The notes below the pieces were generated by a model. That model was not told the DNA's origin. It was given only the letters and a program-made list of their open reading frames with translations, and searched no databases. From the NCBI RefSeq assembly GCF_025717515.1, contig NZ_JAJIRN010000008.1, positions 310,001 to 374,000 on the forward strand: DNA of 64,000 nucleotides. Reading direction: 5' to 3'. Below, piece by piece: positions 17,166-26,651 of this stretch. The position numbers were made by a program, and so were the translations under genes. This DNA is from Roseateles oligotrophus. Lineage in GTDB: Bacteria > Pseudomonadota > Gammaproteobacteria > Burkholderiales > Burkholderiaceae_C. The stretch's first letter is position 1; every line of letters starts with the position of its first letter.

Positions 17166-18077
17166 ATGATGAGCGACTCAAAGCCGCAGCCTGCGACTGG
17201 CGGTCGGGAATGGTGGGCGGATATTTTGCCCAAGGGCGCCGATTTGATCGGTTTGCTGATTCTCCTGACCGGTTTGGCCGTCATGTTTGGCCCGACGGGG
17301 GCACATTTGGCCGGCACGGTCTGGGTCAAAGATGAGCAGGGCCACGGCCCCATCATCTTTGCCGTGGTGTTGTGGCTGCTCTATGGCAAACGGCATGCGT
17401 TCGCCGAACTGGTGGCCAAGCCAAAACCCATCGCCGGCAGTCTGTTGCTGGCGCTGGGCCTGATGCTCTATGTGCTGGGGCGCTCGCAAGCCGTATTGAT
17501 GTTTGAAGTCGGCGCCTTGATCCCGATCTCCATCGGCTTGATTTTGCTGTTCAAAGGCGTTGAAGCCTTGCGCCTGGTCTGGTTTCCAATTTTTTTCTTG
17601 ATTTTCATGGTGCCTTTGCCAGCCACCTTGGTGATCGCCATCACCACACCGTTGAAGACCGCTGTTTCGGCGGTGGCCAGCAGCCTGCTTTACAACATCG
17701 GTTATCCCGTCGGGCGCAGCGGCGTGATCTTGACGGTCGGCCCTTATCAGCTTCTGGTGGCTGATGCCTGCGCCGGTTTGAACTCGATGTTCACGCTGGA
17801 GGCGCTGGGCCTGCTCTACATGAATTTGATGAACTACAAGTCGGCGGCCAGAAATGTGGCCTTGGCCGTGTTGATCATCCCGATCTCCTTTGTGGCCAAC
17901 ATCATCCGGGTGATGATTTTGGTCTTGGTTACGTACCACTTTGGTGACGAAGCCGGCCAAGGTTTCGTGCATGGTTTTGCGGGCATGGTGCTCTTCATCG
18001 TGGCGCTGTCTTTGATATTGTTTGTGGATCACGGTATGAATGCGGCAGCCAAATATGCAAAGGCGGTGTTCAAGTGA
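17166..18077 (+). CDS. xrtB: Exosortase B
   Basis: This 303-residue polytopic inner-membrane protein with about eight hydrophobic segments is a cysteine transpeptidase-like enzyme that cleaves PEP-CTERM signals. The family catalytic residues are all visible: Cys202 in VADACAGLNSMFTLEALG, Arg248 in VANIIRVMILVL, and His269 in GFVHGFAG. The MVPLPATL segment and the adjacent EpsI mark it as the XrtB branch. It sits 7 bases after epsG and overlaps epsI by 4. Its likely substrate in the window is the PEP-CTERM protein at 7991-8698. Confidence 0.94.
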   Translation: MMSDSKPQPATGGREWWADILPKGADLIGLLILLTGLAVMFGPTGAHLAGTVWVKDEQGHGPIIFAVVLWLLYGKRHAFAELVAKPKPIAGSLLLALGLMLYVLGRSQAVLMFEVGALIPISIGLILLFKGVEALRLVWFPIFFLIFMVPLPATLVIAITTPLKTAVSAVASSLLYNIGYPVGRSGVILTVGPYQLLVADACAGLNSMFTLEALGLLYMNLMNYKSAARNVALAVLIIPISFVANIIRVMILVLVTYHFGDEAGQGFVHGFAGMVLFIVALSLILFVDHGMNAAAKYAKAVFK

Positions 18078-18781
18078 ACTCGCGCCGCACCGCTCTGGTC
18101 GTGATGGCCGCCATGTTGGGTTCGGCCGCCTTGGCGGATTGGGCTCGGCCCACCATCAAGGTGTCCGACTCCTTCAAGAATTTCAAACTCGATGCCGTAT
18201 TCCCCAAGTCCTTCGGGGATTGGCGTGTCGATGAAAACCTGCCCGTGATCGTGCCTCCGCCCGATCAACAAGCCCAGTTGGACAAAATATATAACCAGAC
18301 GCTGGCTCGCACCTATGTCAACCGTGAGGGGGCTCGCGTGATGTTGTCGGTCGCTTATGGCGGCGACCAATCCGACGGTTTGACCGTCCATGTGCCCGAT
18401 GTTTGCTATGTCTCCCAGGGCTTTCGCATGGGTGAAACGCGCGATGCAACTTTGCAGGTGTCCGGGGATATTGTCATACCCGTGCGACATTTGATGATGA
18501 CAATGGGGCCGCGCTTGGAGGTCGTCACTTATTGGGTACTGATGGGTGACGAGGCGACCACCTCTAACACCCAACGCAAGTGGGTATCCATTCGTTATGG
18601 GCTCAAGCGGCAAATTCCTGAAGGCATGTTGATTCGCGTCTCGTCCATCAATCCGGAGATGGATAAAGCGATACCGCTGCACAAAGATTTTATTAATCAA
18701 TTGATGCTGGCCATGCCTGAAAACCAACGTGACCGGGTGATTGGTCGGGTGTCTGTCAAAAAAGATGATTCGAGAAGTTGA
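18074..18781 (+). CDS. epsI: EpsI, exosortase B-associated protein
   Basis: This 235-residue exported protein has an N-terminal hydrophobic segment ([19 protein letters not shown]). The EpsI core follows: [33 protein letters not shown] and the conserved DVCYVSQGF. EpsI occurs either fused to the exosortase C terminus or, as here, as a separate gene right after it. Its biochemical task is unknown; periplasmic assistance to exosortase or EPS assembly is inferred. The GTG start overlaps the xrtB stop. Confidence 0.92.
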   Translation: MNSRRTALVVMAAMLGSAALADWARPTIKVSDSFKNFKLDAVFPKSFGDWRVDENLPVIVPPPDQQAQLDKIYNQTLARTYVNREGARVMLSVAYGGDQSDGLTVHVPDVCYVSQGFRMGETRDATLQVSGDIVIPVRHLMMTMGPRLEVVTYWVLMGDEATTSNTQRKWVSIRYGLKRQIPEGMLIRVSSINPEMDKAIPLHKDFINQLMLAMPENQRDRVIGRVSVKKDDSRS

Positions 18782-18782
18782 A

Positions 18783-19907
18783 ATGACACAGAACAAAAAA
18801 GTAGCTTTGATTACTGGCGTGACTGGCCAAGACGGCGCTTACCTGGCGGAGTTGCTGCTCTCCAAGGGTTACGACGTGCACGGCATCAAGCGCCGTTCGT
18901 CCTCGTTCAACACCGACCGCATCGACCATCTGTACCAAGATCCGCATGTCGACAAGAAGAACTTCACCCTGCATTACGGTGACCTGACCGACAGCAGCAA
19001 CCTGATCCGCATCATCCAGCAAGTGCAGCCGGACGAGATCTACAACCTTGGTGCGATGAGCCATGTGGCCGTCAGCTTCGAGAGCCCCGAGTACACGGCA
19101 GATGCCGACGGCATGGGTACGCTGCGTATCCTGGAGGCCATCCGGATCCTGGGCCTGGAGAAGAAGACCCGCTTTTACCAAGCCTCGACCTCCGAGCTTT
19201 ACGGTCTGGTGCAAGAGATTCCCCAAAAGGAAACCACGCCCTTCTACCCACGCAGCCCTTACGCCGTGGCCAAGATGTACGCCTACTGGATCACGGTCAA
19301 CTACCGCGAGGCCTACGGCATCTACGCCTGCAACGGCATTCTGTTCAACCACGAGAGCCCGCTGCGCGGCGAAACCTTCGTTACCCGCAAGATCACCCGC
19401 GCCATTTCGCGTATCGCGCTGGGCCTGCAAGACTGCCTGTACCTGGGCAATATGAGCGCGCTGCGTGACTGGGGCCATGCCCGCGACTACGTGCTGATGC
19501 AATGGATGATGCTGCAGCAAGAAGTGGCCGAAGACTTCGTCATCGCCACCGGCGTGCAGTACAGCGTGCGCCAGTTCGTTGAGTTCGCCGCTCTTGAGTT
19601 GGGCATCACCATCGCCTTCACGGGCGAAGGCGCGGATGAGATCGGCACCGTGTCCGCCGTCACCGGCGACAAGGCCAAGTGCAAGGTCGGTGATGTGATC
19701 GTCAAGGTCGATCCGCGTTATTACCGCCCGACCGAAGTTGAAACCCTCTTGGGCGACCCGACCAAGGCCAAAGAGAAACTCGGCTGGGTGCCCACCACCA
19801 CCTTGCGTGAATTGGTGGCCGAAATGGTCGAGGCCGATTACACATCGGCGCGCCGCGACAGCCTGGTGAAGATGGCCGGATTCAAGGCTTACGACTACAA
19901 CGAGTAA
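18783..19907 (+). CDS. gmd: GDP-mannose 4,6-dehydratase
   Basis: This 374-residue SDR enzyme makes GDP-4-keto-6-deoxymannose, the first step to GDP-L-fucose. The NADP site [19 protein letters not shown] is at the N terminus. The RR motif [16 protein letters not shown], the active-site STSELYG and the [10 protein letters not shown] (YxxxK) signature follow. [17 protein letters not shown] is a Gmd hallmark. The start ATG at 18783 follows epsI directly. The C-terminal substrate loop ([20 protein letters not shown]) is normal. Fcl, the second enzyme, is at 20834. GDP-mannose can come from ManC at 61531. Confidence 0.97.
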   Translation: MTQNKKVALITGVTGQDGAYLAELLLSKGYDVHGIKRRSSSFNTDRIDHLYQDPHVDKKNFTLHYGDLTDSSNLIRIIQQVQPDEIYNLGAMSHVAVSFESPEYTADADGMGTLRILEAIRILGLEKKTRFYQASTSELYGLVQEIPQKETTPFYPRSPYAVAKMYAYWITVNYREAYGIYACNGILFNHESPLRGETFVTRKITRAISRIALGLQDCLYLGNMSALRDWGHARDYVLMQWMMLQQEVAEDFVIATGVQYSVRQFVEFAALELGITIAFTGEGADEIGTVSAVTGDKAKCKVGDVIVKVDPRYYRPTEVETLLGDPTKAKEKLGWVPTTTLRELVAEMVEADYTSARRDSLVKMAGFKAYDYNE

Positions 19908-20028
19908 TTTCGATATACGTGCTTAGCCGCCGAATCATCCGAGTAGACGCGGACTAGTCTGGAATATTTTTGAATATTTCGGCTTTAGGTTAGCCGGGTG
20001 AGTTTGATCGTCGGGGAGGAATACCTAT

Positions 20029-20796
20029 ATGCTGCTCAAAAGGCTGAAACATCCGATCGAGCGAGCCATAGATCGTTGCTTGCCCTTGCGAGAGTTTGAA
20101 CGACTTCAATGGCAGGGCCCAGCGGCCGTCAGCTTTGTGTTCGATGACGGATTTGCCGAGGATTTCGAATACGGTGTCAAGGTATTGGATGAGTTTGGAG
20201 TCAAAGGTGTATTCGCGCCCAGCTCCGATCTGGTCGGCAGCAAGGGTTATTTATCTGCCTCGGCGTTGCGCGAGATGGCGCTTGGCGGGCACGAGATTGC
20301 AAGCCATATGGACAGCCACACGGCGCTGTGGAATCGGCCGGCCGAGCAACTACCACAAGCATTGATCCGTTCTCGCGACGAATTGAGTCTGATGGTGGGC
20401 AAACAGGTAGATTGTTTGGTCTATCCCTATGGCGCGAATACGCGCCGTATCAGGGCCGAGGCGACCCAGGTCTATGGCTCGGCTTTCACAACCTGGACGG
20501 GTTTGAATGCGGGGGTATTCAATCGTTATGCGATTCGACGCTTTGCATTTGGCTCGCATACCAAGCCCGGTGAAGACCGGCTTGAGCATTACTTAACCCT
20601 GCTGCAATCGGCGCGACAGGCAAATGCCTGGTTGGTCTTTATGCTGCATACCCATGCGCCCGCACATGATGCTTATCAAAGCGATTGCCTCAGGCGTGTC
20701 ATTGCTCAGGCTTTAGAGAGCGGGGTAGCTGTGATGACGGCTCGGGATGCATTGCAAAGAAGTAGTATCAATATAGAAATGGTGCCGGCTAAATAG
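20029..20796 (+). CDS. Polysaccharide deacetylase family protein (NodB homology)
   Basis: This 255-residue protein has the NodB carbohydrate esterase 4 fold. Motif 1 FDDGFAEDF supplies the aspartates. Motif 2 is HEIASHMDSH, with the zinc-binding His pair. VYPYGANTRRIR matches motif 3, and FMLHTHAP gives the late histidine. No signal peptide is seen, so the protein is probably cytoplasmic or membrane-associated, unlike exported deacetylases. De-N- or O-acetylation of an EPS sugar or lipid-linked repeat unit is inferred from its position between gmd and fcl. The ribosome site GGGGAGGA lies 8 bases before the ATG. Confidence 0.85.
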   Translation: MLLKRLKHPIERAIDRCLPLREFERLQWQGPAAVSFVFDDGFAEDFEYGVKVLDEFGVKGVFAPSSDLVGSKGYLSASALREMALGGHEIASHMDSHTALWNRPAEQLPQALIRSRDELSLMVGKQVDCLVYPYGANTRRIRAEATQVYGSAFTTWTGLNAGVFNRYAIRRFAFGSHTKPGEDRLEHYLTLLQSARQANAWLVFMLHTHAPAHDAYQSDCLRRVIAQALESGVAVMTARDALQRSSINIEMVPAK

Positions 20797-20833
20797 TCCG
20801 ACGCAGCTAAAAGCAGCAGAGGGGAATTGAAAA

Positions 20834-21772
20834 ATGGATAAGAAAAGCAAAATATTCGTCTCCGGCCATCGCGGCATGGTGGGTTCGGCCTTGGTGCGGC
20901 GTCTGCAAAAAGCCGGCTACAGCAATATCATCACGCGCGGTCGTACCGAGCTGGATCTGATGAACCAGCAAGCGGTGCACAATTTCCTGGCCGAAGAAAA
21001 ACCGGACTACATCTATATTGCAGCCGCCAAGGTCGGCGGCATCAATGCCAACAATACCTACCGGGCCGACTTCCTTTATCAAAATCTGCTGATAGAAGCG
21101 AACCTGATCCACGGAGCCCATATGGCCGGCGTGCAGCGGCTGATGTTCCTGGGCTCCAGCTGCATTTACCCGCGTGATTGCCCGCAGCCGATCAAAGAAG
21201 AATATTTGCTGACCGGCCCCTTGGAGCAAACCAATGAGCCCTATGCAATTGCAAAAATCGCCGGCATCAAACTGGCGGAAAGTTATGGTAAACAATATGG
21301 CCGCCAATACATCAGCGCCATGCCCACCAATCTCTATGGGCCCAACGACAACTACGACCTTAGCAACAGCCATGTGCTGCCCGCGCTGATCCGCAAGGCA
21401 CACGAAGCTAAGCTGCGCGGCGACGCCGAGTATGTGGTCTGGGGCACGGGCACGCCGATGCGCGAATTCCTCTATGTCGATGACCTGGCCGATGCCTGCG
21501 TCTACCTGATGGAATCCGGTTATGACGGCCCCTTGGTCAATGTCGGCACCGGCACCGATGTGACCATCCGCGAATTGGCCGAGACGGTCATGAAAGTGGT
21601 GGGCTTTGAGGGCCGCATTGTGTTTGATGCGAGCAAGCCGGACGGTACGCCGCGCAAGTTGATGGATGTGGGCCGCCTTGCTGGCTTGGGTTGGCGCGCC
21701 TCCACCGGCCTGAGTGCCGGTGTCTCCTTGGCTTATCAGGACTTTCTGAGCAAGCAAAGCCAAACGGCTTGA
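20834..21772 (+). CDS. fcl: GDP-L-fucose synthase
   Basis: This 312-residue SDR epimerase/reductase converts GDP-4-keto-6-deoxymannose to GDP-L-fucose. It shows the cofactor loop [34 protein letters not shown], the catalytic serine in [10 protein letters not shown], and the YxxxK motif [23 protein letters not shown] and the late [16 protein letters not shown] segment are Fcl/WcaG signatures. The length is normal. It lies 37 bases after the deacetylase gene and 34 bases before the flippase gene, so it is part of the same transcription unit. Confidence 0.97.
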   Translation: MDKKSKIFVSGHRGMVGSALVRRLQKAGYSNIITRGRTELDLMNQQAVHNFLAEEKPDYIYIAAAKVGGINANNTYRADFLYQNLLIEANLIHGAHMAGVQRLMFLGSSCIYPRDCPQPIKEEYLLTGPLEQTNEPYAIAKIAGIKLAESYGKQYGRQYISAMPTNLYGPNDNYDLSNSHVLPALIRKAHEAKLRGDAEYVVWGTGTPMREFLYVDDLADACVYLMESGYDGPLVNVGTGTDVTIRELAETVMKVVGFEGRIVFDASKPDGTPRKLMDVGRLAGLGWRASTGLSAGVSLAYQDFLSKQSQTA

Positions 21773-21806
21773 ACAACAAGCACCACTTCCGAGAAGCCAC
21801 CCCCAA

Positions 21807-23306
21807 ATGCCCGCTGTGCGCGCCGACAATTCCAGCCTGACCAAGCGCGCGATGCGAGCGGTCGCCTGGGGCTATGGAGGCACTTTCGTTCGCATGGCCA
21901 TGCAGCTAGGCGCACAGGCGGTGCTGGCTCGGCTCTTGGGCCCTGCCGAATTCGGGGTTTTTGCTGCTTTGATGCTCTTGGCTGCTGTGGCCGTATTGGC
22001 GGCCGACTTGGTCAGCGCGCCCATTATTCAGTCGGCGGACTTGACCGCGGAGCAGCTGGCCTTTGCCTGTGCTTGCCAATTGTTTGGTTCGCTGCTGGTG
22101 GCGATATTGGTCATGGCCTGCTTGCCCTTCTACCGGGCCATGTTTCCGCTGTTGGATGATATTGGCCTCGGCCTGGCCTTTATGGCCGCTGGCACGCTGG
22201 TCACGGGGCTGAGTGGTGTATCCCTGTCCTTGTTGAGGCGCCATTTGCGCTATCGCGAGATTCAAACGGCTCAAGTGGCGGGATATTTTGCCGGCTATAT
22301 CTTGCTGGCGATTCCGCTGGCCTTGGCGGGATTCAAAACCTATCAGGTGCTGGTGTTGGCCTGGCTGGGGCAGGCGGTAGTCAGTTCTGCTTTGCTGTAT
22401 GCCGCCGAACGGCATGCATGGACCTTGTCTTTCTCGGTTCGGGCCAACGCCAAGTTCCTGACCTTCGGGGCTCAAATCTCGCTGGGCAATATCGGCAATT
22501 GGTTGGCCAGCAGTGGGGACAGAGTCTTGGTCACCAAATTCGCCGGGCCCGTCGAAATCGGCTACTACAACACCATGCTGAATTTGTTGATGACGCCGGT
22601 GGTGCAGTTGGCTGCCTCGCTCAATACCGTGGCGTTTTCGGTTGCGGCCCAGTCCAGCCAGGAGACCCGAAGGCGCGGCGCCTTGGCCTATCTCAATTTA
22701 ACCGCCATGGTCGCCTGCCTTTTGTATGGCGTGTTTTTTGCGTTTCCGGAGAGCTTTGTCGCCCTGATCTACGGGCCACGCTGGTTGGGCGGTGCGGCCT
22801 TTGTTCAGCCTTTTTGCTTGGCGGCGGTGGGTTTTGCGATCGGTGCGGCCGCCAATGCCGTGTTGACGTCTACTGGCAAAGGATCGGCGGTGGCCATGGT
22901 GCAGGCAGCCACCGCCTGCCTGCTGCTGATCGCCGTGTTTGTCGCGTTGCGCAGCTCGGTGCTCTTGGCCGCGCAGTGGATGGCCGGCGTCTACCTTTTG
23001 CGGGCCATCGCCTTGACTCTGCTCAGCCTGCGGCATGTCGGCGCCGGCTTGGCGGGCGGCTTGACCATTATTGCGCTGCCACTGTTCTGGCTTTGCGTTC
23101 AGGTGCTCTTGGCAAGACAAGTCGCCGATGTTCTTGCTTTGCAACAGGCTCTTGTGCGAATGCTCCTATCGCTTGGCGCGGGGTGTTTGATGCTTGGTTT
23201 GGCGCTGGCTCTGCGGCGGCAAGTATTCCTACACGATGCACAACTGCTGTTGACCCGATTGCTCGCGCGGTTGTTCCCTAATTTTTCTTTTGGTCAAAAG
23301 GCCTGA
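21807..23306 (+). CDS. Wzx-type lipid-linked oligosaccharide flippase (MATE/PST family)
   Basis: This 499-residue inner-membrane protein has about 12-14 hydrophobic segments. The N-terminal region AMRAVAWGYGGTFVRMAMQL followed by ARLLGPAEFGVFAALMLL is typical of the PST-family flippases (WzxC-like). LLRRHLRYREIQTAQV and YGPRWLGGAAFVQPF match conserved loops of the family. It should flip the undecaprenyl-linked repeat unit to the periplasm for polymerisation. The ATG is far downstream of fcl's stop by only 34 bases, so it is in the operon. Substrate sugar cannot be read from sequence. Confidence 0.88.
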   Translation: MPAVRADNSSLTKRAMRAVAWGYGGTFVRMAMQLGAQAVLARLLGPAEFGVFAALMLLAAVAVLAADLVSAPIIQSADLTAEQLAFACACQLFGSLLVAILVMACLPFYRAMFPLLDDIGLGLAFMAAGTLVTGLSGVSLSLLRRHLRYREIQTAQVAGYFAGYILLAIPLALAGFKTYQVLVLAWLGQAVVSSALLYAAERHAWTLSFSVRANAKFLTFGAQISLGNIGNWLASSGDRVLVTKFAGPVEIGYYNTMLNLLMTPVVQLAASLNTVAFSVAAQSSQETRRRGALAYLNLTAMVACLLYGVFFAFPESFVALIYGPRWLGGAAFVQPFCLAAVGFAIGAAANAVLTSTGKGSAVAMVQAATACLLLIAVFVALRSSVLLAAQWMAGVYLLRAIALTLLSLRHVGAGLAGGLTIIALPLFWLCVQVLLARQVADVLALQQALVRMLLSLGAGCLMLGLALALRRQVFLHDAQLLLTRLLARLFPNFSFGQKA

Positions 23307-23307
23307 A

Positions 23308-24795
23308 ATGAAATTCAAGCTTGGCTTTGCTCGCCCCGTTGTACTGGGCCCAAATTTCAACCAGGGTCGGAAGGTGAGAAAACCGGTATCCCGGTTTGTG
23401 ATACCCGCTTTGGGCATTCTTCTCGCATTGTTTTTTGGACTGGCTGCAGCGGTTCTGCCTTGGCAGTTCTTGGTGGGCATTGCGGGTCTGCCTTTGTTGC
23501 TTTTGATCGGGTTGGCATTCCCGCTGCCAATTTTTGCAATATCACTGTTGTTGATGTTTGGGCTTGTGCCTGAGTTCATCATGGCCGCATTGCCTCTTGG
23601 TGGTGCCGCCTTAAGGCCCCCCGAATTGATGCTGATCTTCTTGTTTGTGGTTGTCGGCTTCAAATCACTTGTCCAGGGAGTTTCCTTGGTCGCGCCGCTG
23701 AAGCAGATAAAGGTTCTTCTGTTTGTGCTGGCCTTGGGCCTGTTCCTGGGTGTATTGAAGGGTAAATTTGTTTCACATAATGTGCTGGCCATGGCAGATG
23801 CAAGGCAATTTGTGGGATGGCTGGCTTTGCCGATATCGATATGGTTTTTGAGTACCAAGCCGGAGGTTTTGCATAAGCTCGTCATCGGTATTGCCATTCT
23901 TTCCGCGGTATTAATGTTGGCCCAATTGGCCCTGGGTGTTCAGTTGATTTTTGGGTTCCGAGGTGCCGAAACACTCGGTACGGAATTCAGAGACGTTACT
24001 CGCAGCGCCATTGGTGGCGGTTTATTCTTTTTGGCGTACGCTGCCTATAGTTTGTTCCTGAGTGCCTGCCATAGCGAGAAAAATAGATTGATATATTTGG
24101 TTGGCTGTATTCTTGCGATTGGGGGCGTGGTCGCCAGTTTTAATAGAGGGGTCTGGGCTGGTTTTGTACTTTGCGCCTTATTGCTGTTGGTCTTTAAGCC
24201 AAAAACACGGCATGGCTTTTTGATGCCGCTCGTGGCTCTATTGCTGATGGTGTCGATCGGGCTTGCCGGGCTGTTCGTCGCTAAGCCACGCGTTGCGGAT
24301 GCGATGCTCAGTCGAGTGCTAAGTTTGCAGGAGGAAGGCAAACGAGGCTCTTCCTTAGGGTTCCGTTTCGAGGAGAACTCACAAGCTGTCGAGGCAATCC
24401 GAAAGAATCCCTTGCTTGGGGTAGGCATGGGGGGCGAGTATAAACATGCGTATAGGCAGCTAGGCGTTGGCGGTGGGTTTGATACCGAGAATTCATACAT
24501 TCACAATGGTTACTTGTCCTTGTGGCTGAAGTTGGGCCTGATGGGGGCGATAATTCCTGTGGCCTTGCTGTATTTTGTGGGGAAAGGCTTTGCCAATGTG
24601 GCGAAAAATCGGTCGACAGAAGTCCCTGTTGAGCACAAGCTCAAATGTTTAAGTGCAGTAGCTGCAATAGCCTTGTCTTTTGTTAGCGCTTTGACGAGTC
24701 CTGACTGGTCAACGATGGGCCAGTTGGCAGCTTTTTCAATATTCATAGCTATTTTGATAGTGCCCGTGAAAGCGGGTGCAGATGTTCGTGCTTGA
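23308..24795 (+). CDS. O-antigen ligase/Wzy-type polysaccharide polymerase
   Basis: This 495-residue integral membrane protein has about ten to twelve helices. It carries the Wzy_C/O-antigen ligase core: a large periplasmic loop with LGFRFEENSQAVEAIRKNPL, GVGMGGEYKHAYRQLG and ENSYIHNGYLSLWLKLGLMG. ENSYIHNGYL is the conserved EN-x-x-H-N pattern of this superfamily. As the only such gene in the locus it is the likely repeat-unit polymerase working with Wzx and EpsF. Codon use is clearly AT-richer than in neighbours. The start could also be a TTG at 23290, overlapping the flippase gene; ATG 23308 is preferred. Confidence 0.85.
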   Translation: MKFKLGFARPVVLGPNFNQGRKVRKPVSRFVIPALGILLALFFGLAAAVLPWQFLVGIAGLPLLLLIGLAFPLPIFAISLLLMFGLVPEFIMAALPLGGAALRPPELMLIFLFVVVGFKSLVQGVSLVAPLKQIKVLLFVLALGLFLGVLKGKFVSHNVLAMADARQFVGWLALPISIWFLSTKPEVLHKLVIGIAILSAVLMLAQLALGVQLIFGFRGAETLGTEFRDVTRSAIGGGLFFLAYAAYSLFLSACHSEKNRLIYLVGCILAIGGVVASFNRGVWAGFVLCALLLLVFKPKTRHGFLMPLVALLLMVSIGLAGLFVAKPRVADAMLSRVLSLQEEGKRGSSLGFRFEENSQAVEAIRKNPLLGVGMGGEYKHAYRQLGVGGGFDTENSYIHNGYLSLWLKLGLMGAIIPVALLYFVGKGFANVAKNRSTEVPVEHKLKCLSAVAAIALSFVSALTSPDWSTMGQLAAFSIFIAILIVPVKAGADVRA

Positions 24796-24840
24796 ACGAA
24801 TGTTTTCTTATTCGCTTATGTGCTCAAAGGTTTTTGAATA

Positions 24841-25602
24841 ATGTTTGTTTCAATAGTGACCTGCACTTGGAATAGCATGGCGACCATAGTACAAACTATT
24901 GCGTCGGTTGATCAGCAAATTGGCGCTGACTATGAGCAAATTTTTGTCGATGGAGGGTCTACCGATGGCACGCTTGAATATTTGGAAAGCTTGCCGGGTC
25001 GTAGGCGGATACTTCGAAACGTGTCGGGCGGGATTGCTCGGGCCATGAATGCCGGCGCCTTGGAGGCCAAGGGTGAATACCTGTGCCACCTTCATTCCGA
25101 TGACTATTTTCTGCACTCTCATGTATTGAGTCGTGTGGCCCAGCACTTTGAGCGGTCCAAGGCAGATTGGTTGTTTGGCCGCATTTTGAGCGACGTGGAC
25201 GGCGCCTTGATTCCCGAACAGTACCGTGTGCCCGAATACAGTTTCAAACGACTGGTGCAGGGCAATTTTGTACCGCATCCTGCAACCTTTATTCGAACCC
25301 GCGTTTTCAATGAGATCGGTGGCTTTCGCGAAGACTTGCGTTTGGCCATGGACTATGAGTTTTTTCTCCGTCTCGCCAGCAAGTACGAACCGCTGGCTTT
25401 GAAGGAGGCGTTGGCGGTGTTCCGCCGCCATGAGGGTAGCGCCACGCAAAAGAATCGATTGGCCTCCTTTGAGGAGGATCACCGGGTTCGCATGCAATAT
25501 GCCGGTGAGTCTCTGAGCGAACGTTTGATGCACGCTGCCCGGTATCAGGTGCGCAAACGGCGCTTATTGGCCCAGTTGGCTCAGTTGGCACAAGAGACTT
25601 GA
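24841..25602 (+). CDS. Glycosyltransferase family 2
   Basis: This 253-residue cytoplasmic GT-A enzyme begins SIVTCTWNSMATIVQTIASV, and the first aspartates occur in IFVDGGSTDGTLEYLES. The metal-binding motif HSDDYF follows, and PHPATFIRTRVFNEIGGF plus LAMDYEFFLRLA match the acceptor-side conserved region (ED/xD catalytic base). The pattern resembles WcaA/PgaC-like repeat-unit transferases such as the colanic acid family. Its sugar is unknown. It has AT-leaning codons in the first half. It overlaps the next transferase by 4 bases if that gene uses TTG. Confidence 0.88.
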   Translation: MFVSIVTCTWNSMATIVQTIASVDQQIGADYEQIFVDGGSTDGTLEYLESLPGRRRILRNVSGGIARAMNAGALEAKGEYLCHLHSDDYFLHSHVLSRVAQHFERSKADWLFGRILSDVDGALIPEQYRVPEYSFKRLVQGNFVPHPATFIRTRVFNEIGGFREDLRLAMDYEFFLRLASKYEPLALKEALAVFRRHEGSATQKNRLASFEEDHRVRMQYAGESLSERLMHAARYQVRKRRLLAQLAQLAQET

Positions 25603-26582
25603 GGCTGCCGGTGACGCCCGACTCGACGACGCTTGGTATTTCAATTTGTATTTGCACCTACCGGCGCAAGGACGGATTGGCCCGGGCCTTGGAGAGCCTG
25701 CGTGGCTTGCGCATGCCTGCCAACACGGCTGTTGAGGTGGTGGTGGTGGATAACGACGCCGAGGCCAGCGCCCAGGCTTTGGTATTGGCGCTGCGGGCCG
25801 AGTTCCCTTTGCCGCTGAACTACTTCTGTGAACCACGCAGCGGTGTCAGCCATGCCCGCAATCGTTGCGTCGTCGAAGCCAAAGGAGATTGGATCGCCTT
25901 CATCGATGACGATGAATACGCCGAGCCAGGCTGGTTGTGTGAGCTTTGCACGTTGGCCATGCCGGATTCCAATCCGGGCGCATCACCGTCAGCAATAGCT
26001 ACCCCAATTGATGGCGTGTTTGGGCCGGTCTTGGCAGACTTCGAGGCAACACCGCCCGCTTGGCTACTGGCGAGTGGCGCACACCAAAGGCCAAGATATC
26101 CGACCGGAGCTGTGATGTCTTGGGGCGACTGCCGCAGCGGCAACGTTATATTTCGACGCCGCTTGTTTATCGCCCAGCACGGTTTTGATGCCCGCTTTGC
26201 GGCCACCGGGGGCGAGGATGTTGATTTTTTTTGGCGCTGCAGAAAGGCCGGCGCCAATTTGATTTGGTGTGACAGCGCCATTGTTCACGAGTCTGTGCCC
26301 GCGCAAAGGCTGACGCGAGCTTGGTTGCTGCGGCGTGCTTTTGCGGGCGGCCGCACCTTTGCGCGCTTGCGCGGCTTGCATCGAGGCGCGTGGAGCTATG
26401 CGCCCGATGCCGCCTGGGGCCTGGCCAATGTACTCGTCTACACGCCTCTGGCCTTGTGGGGGCGCTTGGTCGGCTTACCTCGGCGCTTCGCTTACGAGCG
26501 CAAGGTGGCCGGCGGCTTGGGGATGTTGTTGGCACTCGGCTTGCTGCGGACAGGAGGCGAATATGGCACGGTGGGCAAATGA
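25599..26582 (+). CDS. Glycosyltransferase family 2
   Basis: This 327-residue GT-A transferase has N-terminal ISICICTYRRKDGLARALES, VEVVVVDNDAEASAQAL, and YFCEPRSGVSHARNRCVVEA. The metal site FIDDDEYAEPGW (DxD) and GGEDVDFFWRCRKAG, with the catalytic acid, follow. Family members of this kind transfer rhamnose, glucose or related sugars. A hydrophobic C-terminal stretch (VLVYTPLALWGRLVG and LGMLLALGLLRTG) suggests membrane association. The start is uncertain: TTG 25599 overlaps the previous stop, while GTG 25611 also has suitable spacing. Confidence 0.87.
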   Translation: MRLPVTPDSTTLGISICICTYRRKDGLARALESLRGLRMPANTAVEVVVVDNDAEASAQALVLALRAEFPLPLNYFCEPRSGVSHARNRCVVEAKGDWIAFIDDDEYAEPGWLCELCTLAMPDSNPGASPSAIATPIDGVFGPVLADFEATPPAWLLASGAHQRPRYPTGAVMSWGDCRSGNVIFRRRLFIAQHGFDARFAATGGEDVDFFWRCRKAGANLIWCDSAIVHESVPAQRLTRAWLLRRAFAGGRTFARLRGLHRGAWSYAPDAAWGLANVLVYTPLALWGRLVGLPRRFAYERKVAGGLGMLLALGLLRTGGEYGTVGK

Positions 26583-26651
26583 AGAGTTGGCATGCGGTGC
26601 CGATGCCTTTATTGGCTAGGCTCGGTGGAATTATTCGATGACTGGGGTGGT

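Noticed and set aside
19908-20028. Possible RNA gene or terminator between gmd and the deacetylase gene
   Set aside because: Only small GGCT/AGCC and GACTAGTC palindromes; no T-run after a stem and no cloverleaf.
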